Assembly: GCF_003668995.1 (NCBI RefSeq)
Contig: NZ_CP033068.1
Span: 3,782,001 to 3,846,000, forward strand
Source: Flavobacterium sp. 140616W15
GTDB lineage: Bacteria > Bacteroidota > Bacteroidia > Flavobacteriales > Flavobacteriaceae
Length of the DNA: 64,000 nucleotides
Reading direction: 5' to 3'
Below the pieces are notes generated by a model. That model saw nothing but the letters and a program-made list of their open reading frames with translations, did no database searches and was not told the origin of the DNA. The position numbers and the translations under genes were made by a program. Each line of letters opens with the position of its first letter. The stretch's first letter is position 1. Shown here in pieces: positions 61,658 to 64,000 of this stretch.

Positions 61658-63535
61658 TTATTTTACTTCATATATATTATTTGTAGCTTTTACATCAGCC
61701 ATTAATCCGCTTGGATCGATGGTGATTTTCTTGATAGCGCTTTTGCTTTTATCAATTGTAAAGTTATAAGTTGGCATTGCCCAAGCCCAATCATTTAAAA
61801 CTGTCCTTTTTACCGAAGGATTAGGATTCTCTTTTATAAAGTTCATCATTCGTAACGGAATATAAAAACTCTCTTTAGTTCCATCAGTATATTCTACAAT
61901 TAAATCAATAGGCATTGGCATTCTTCCAATTCTTTCAAGAGTTACAACTGTTTTATTACCACTATCACTCACTTCTTTGATACCATAATCAATTGTATTG
62001 GTAGTTTGCGTCCAATCTATTAAATACCAATCCAATTCAGCTCCAGAAACGCGTTCAGCAGTTCTTTTGATATCATTTGGTGATGGGTGTTTAAATTTAA
62101 AATCATTATAATATCTCTTTAATGTAGCATCAAGATTATCCTGACCAATTACATAAGCTAACTGCGAAAGAAAGATACTTCCTTTTACATAAGATGAAAT
62201 ACTATAAGGTCTGTTCTCATCATAACGATCACCATGCGTAGATTGTGGTTGCTCTTTACCAGAAGCAACTAAATTATAATAAGCTGTATAATTCCCTTTA
62301 AATGGGTTTGCTTCCTTTTTATCCCCAGCTAATTCATTCAAAGCCATATCTTCAACGTAAGTAGTAAAACCTTCATCCATCCATGGGTGCTTAGACTCAT
62401 TTGATGCTAAAACATGTTGAAACCAAGCATGTCCTAACTCATGTGTTGCTGTACCTAACATTCCTTGTAAAGTTCCATTACCCAACATCAAAGTACACAT
62501 TGCGTACTCCATTCCACCATCTCCACCTTGAATAAATGAATATTGTTTGTATGGGTATGGACCTATTTTATTATTATAAAAATCCATTACCTTAACCATT
62601 AATGGCTGTAGATTTTTCCAGTTTTCAATGATTTTCGGATTGTTTTTGTAAAAGAAATGCAAATCAACATCATTTGGCCCTTTTACCACATCATGAATAT
62701 ATTCATTATCTGCTGCCCAAGTAAAATCATGTACCATAGGCGCTACAAAATGCCATGTAAGTGTTTTTGTTTTTTTAGGATAAACAACAGTAACACCTGC
62801 ATCTTGGTATCCGTGACCTATTTCATTTTTGTTCTGTAAATAACCAGAACCTCCTATTGTATAATCCTTATCAATTGTAATCTTCACATCAAAATTACCC
62901 CAAACACCATGAAACTCTCTTGCGATGTATGGATCTGCATGCCAACCTTCGAAATCAAATTCGGCCAATTTAGGATACCATTGAGACATTGACAGAGCAA
63001 CACCTTCTGTACTATTTCTTCCTGCACGACGAATTTGTACAGGAACCTGTCCGTCAAACTCTAATGTAAAAGTAGTTTTTGAGTTTGGTAAAATTGGTTT
63101 AGCCAAAGTAACCTCCATAATTGTCCCCGAAGTTCTAGTTACTGCTGTTACCCCATCTTGCTTAAAATTGGTGATATTAAGAAAACCTATTTCATTAGGT
63201 TTTAAAGTTTTCATACGGCTTTCCTTAACATCTTTACCGTCAACTTTAATCTTGTTTATCATTCTTCCATCAGGATCTTTAATAGTTTGGACTCTAGCGT
63301 CCATCTCACTTCCTGGTTGAAACGCATTAAAAAACAAATGATAAAATACTTTTCGTAAAGTATCTGGTGAATTATTGGTATAAACCAATTCTTGCTTTCC
63401 TTTGTACAAATAGTTTTTCACATCCATGGATACATCCATTTTATAATCAACATGTTGTTGCCAATAAGGAGCATTTTGAGCAACCAGAGAACCAAAACTA
63501 AGGCTCAAAAAAGAAAGTAATATAATTTTTCGCAT
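61658..63535 (-). CDS. Exported M1-family zinc metallopeptidase
   Basis: The 625-residue aminopeptidase-like protein has signal peptide MRKIILLSFLSLSFGSLVA. The N-terminal beta domain (about 25-240) is followed by the thermolysin-like catalytic domain with HELGH (about 364-368) and the third zinc ligand 19 residues later in WMDEGFTTYVE, giving HExxH-x18-E. The substrate-binding motif is GGMEYAM rather than GAMEN, as in many flavobacterial members. The ERAP1-like C-terminal domain is absent. It is likely periplasmic or surface peptide degradation. It lies next to a subtilisin-like protease. Confidence 0.9.
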   Translation of the reverse strand: MRKIILLSFLSLSFGSLVAQNAPYWQQHVDYKMDVSMDVKNYLYKGKQELVYTNNSPDTLRKVFYHLFFNAFQPGSEMDARVQTIKDPDGRMINKIKVDGKDVKESRMKTLKPNEIGFLNITNFKQDGVTAVTRTSGTIMEVTLAKPILPNSKTTFTLEFDGQVPVQIRRAGRNSTEGVALSMSQWYPKLAEFDFEGWHADPYIAREFHGVWGNFDVKITIDKDYTIGGSGYLQNKNEIGHGYQDAGVTVVYPKKTKTLTWHFVAPMVHDFTWAADNEYIHDVVKGPNDVDLHFFYKNNPKIIENWKNLQPLMVKVMDFYNNKIGPYPYKQYSFIQGGDGGMEYAMCTLMLGNGTLQGMLGTATHELGHAWFQHVLASNESKHPWMDEGFTTYVEDMALNELAGDKKEANPFKGNYTAYYNLVASGKEQPQSTHGDRYDENRPYSISSYVKGSIFLSQLAYVIGQDNLDATLKRYYNDFKFKHPSPNDIKRTAERVSGAELDWYLIDWTQTTNTIDYGIKEVSDSGNKTVVTLERIGRMPMPIDLIVEYTDGTKESFYIPLRMMNFIKENPNPSVKRTVLNDWAWAMPTYNFTIDKSKSAIKKITIDPSGLMADVKATNNIYEVK

Positions 63536-63545
63536 GGGCTATATA

Positions 63546-63576
63546 ATAAAAAATGGAAGGGTTGCCACCCTCCCAT
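63546..63576 (-). terminator. Terminator after the subtilisin-like gene
   Basis: Read on the minus strand, ATGGGAGGGT-GGCA-ACCCTTCCAT (9 of 10 pairs) is followed by a T-run. Confidence 0.75.
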
Positions 63577-63597
63577 CGGATTAATATTCTTTACAAT

Positions 63598-64000
63598 TTA
63601 TTTTTTTGACATTTTTTCTGCCATCAATAACGCATTATAAGCATTCACCATTCTCCCTGTTTTTGATGATTCAGTCGATGAAACAGCTACTGGTTTTTCC
63701 TCTGGATTTGGATTCTCACCCAAAATCACCATTGCTGGAAGTAAAACACCAGAATTCATTAAAATATGTTTTACCTGTGGAGCAGTTAGCTTAGGATAAT
63801 ATGAACGAATTAGTGCTGCAACTCCAGCTGCATTTGGTGCAGCCATTGAAGTTCCTTGCAAATATTTGTATTTATTATTTGGAACTGTAGCATATATCTC
63901 TTCTCCTGGAGCAAAAACATCAACGTTTATTTTTCCAAAATTAGAAAAACCAGCTACAACCTTTTCTCCATATACTTTATTGATCGCACCAATTGTAATT
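63598..64000 (-). CDS. Subtilisin-like S8 serine protease, C-terminal part (partial)
   Basis: The frame is open from the C-terminal stop at 63598 to the window edge, about 133 codons, so the 5' end is outside. The catalytic serine motif GTSMAAPNAAGVAAL is visible, preceded by the typical GFSNFGKINVDVFAPGEEIYAT core. The C-terminal extension after the catalytic domain ends NALLMAEKMSKK without a type IX sorting domain. It is probably exported, like the M1 peptidase downstream. Confidence 0.92.
   Translation of the reverse strand, partial: ITIGAINKVYGEKVVAGFSNFGKINVDVFAPGEEIYATVPNNKYKYLQGTSMAAPNAAGVAALIRSYYPKLTAPQVKHILMNSGVLLPAMVILGENPNPEEKPVAVSSTESSKTGRMVNAYNALLMAEKMSKK

Noticed and set aside
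1..64000. CRISPR arrays, tRNA genes, prophage or insertion sequences
   Set aside because: No regularly spaced repeats, cloverleaf-like sequences, or transposase, integrase or phage structural genes were found on reading the intergenic regions.

Overview
The window reads as a chromosomal segment of a low-GC member of the Flavobacteriia, most likely Flavobacterium or a close relative. The evidence is Bacteroidetes-type promoters (TTG about 20 bp upstream of TAnnTTTG), a SusC/SusD pair, a type IX secretion sorting domain, a 14-gene nuo operon with the short NuoG of this phylum, an SDR-type threonine dehydrogenase, and several intergenic fold-back repeats of the kind scattered through flavobacterial genomes. 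No rRNA, tRNA, CRISPR array, transposase or integrase was seen.

Layout. 1-3635: end of a TonB-dependent receptor, two small membrane proteins and two PepSY proteins, probably a siderophore-iron uptake cluster. 3692-7414: an antitoxin-like repeat protein, a TlpA-like thioredoxin, aspS and a cold-shock gene. 7598-21104: the complete nuoA-N operon (complex I) from a textbook promoter to a strong terminator; nuoF carries an apparent 1-base deletion in an A-run near its 3' end. 21105-27704: a repeat-rich spacer, a Bax-inhibitor-like membrane protein, a PAS protein, a leucine-rich-repeat (LRR) gene lying between an intact dinB and a decayed second copy of the dinB 3' end, a PPP phosphatase, an outer membrane protein and a lipoprotein. 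27955-30599: a secreted pectate lyase with a LacI-type operator at its promoter. 30763-33610: a four-gene membrane operon containing LemA and a GIDE-domain protein. 33809-42783: an ALDH7-type aldehyde dehydrogenase, two CorA-type transporters, 3-hydroxyanthranilate dioxygenase, a secreted nuclease-like protein, LD-carboxypeptidase, YraN and an ACT-like protein. 43546-54930: a polysaccharide-utilisation-like locus. 55017-64000: mfd with an overlapping lipoprotein gene, threonine dehydrogenase, a DUF418 protein, an M1 peptidase and a subtilisin-like protease cut by the window edge.

The most interesting system is 43546-54930. It encodes SusC/SusD import, an exported GH63/YgjK-like alpha-glucosidase, an exported GH42 beta-galactosidase, and a cytoplasmic fusion of a hydroxylysine-kinase-like (APH fold) domain with an ethanolamine-phosphate/phosphohydroxylysine phospho-lyase-like class III aminotransferase domain. 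Together these fit stepwise breakdown of Glc-alpha-1,2-Gal-beta-O-hydroxylysine, the glycan unit of collagen. The product would be aminoadipate semialdehyde, the substrate of the ALDH7-type enzyme encoded at 33809-35362. This is inference from domain content and predicted location, not a demonstrated pathway.
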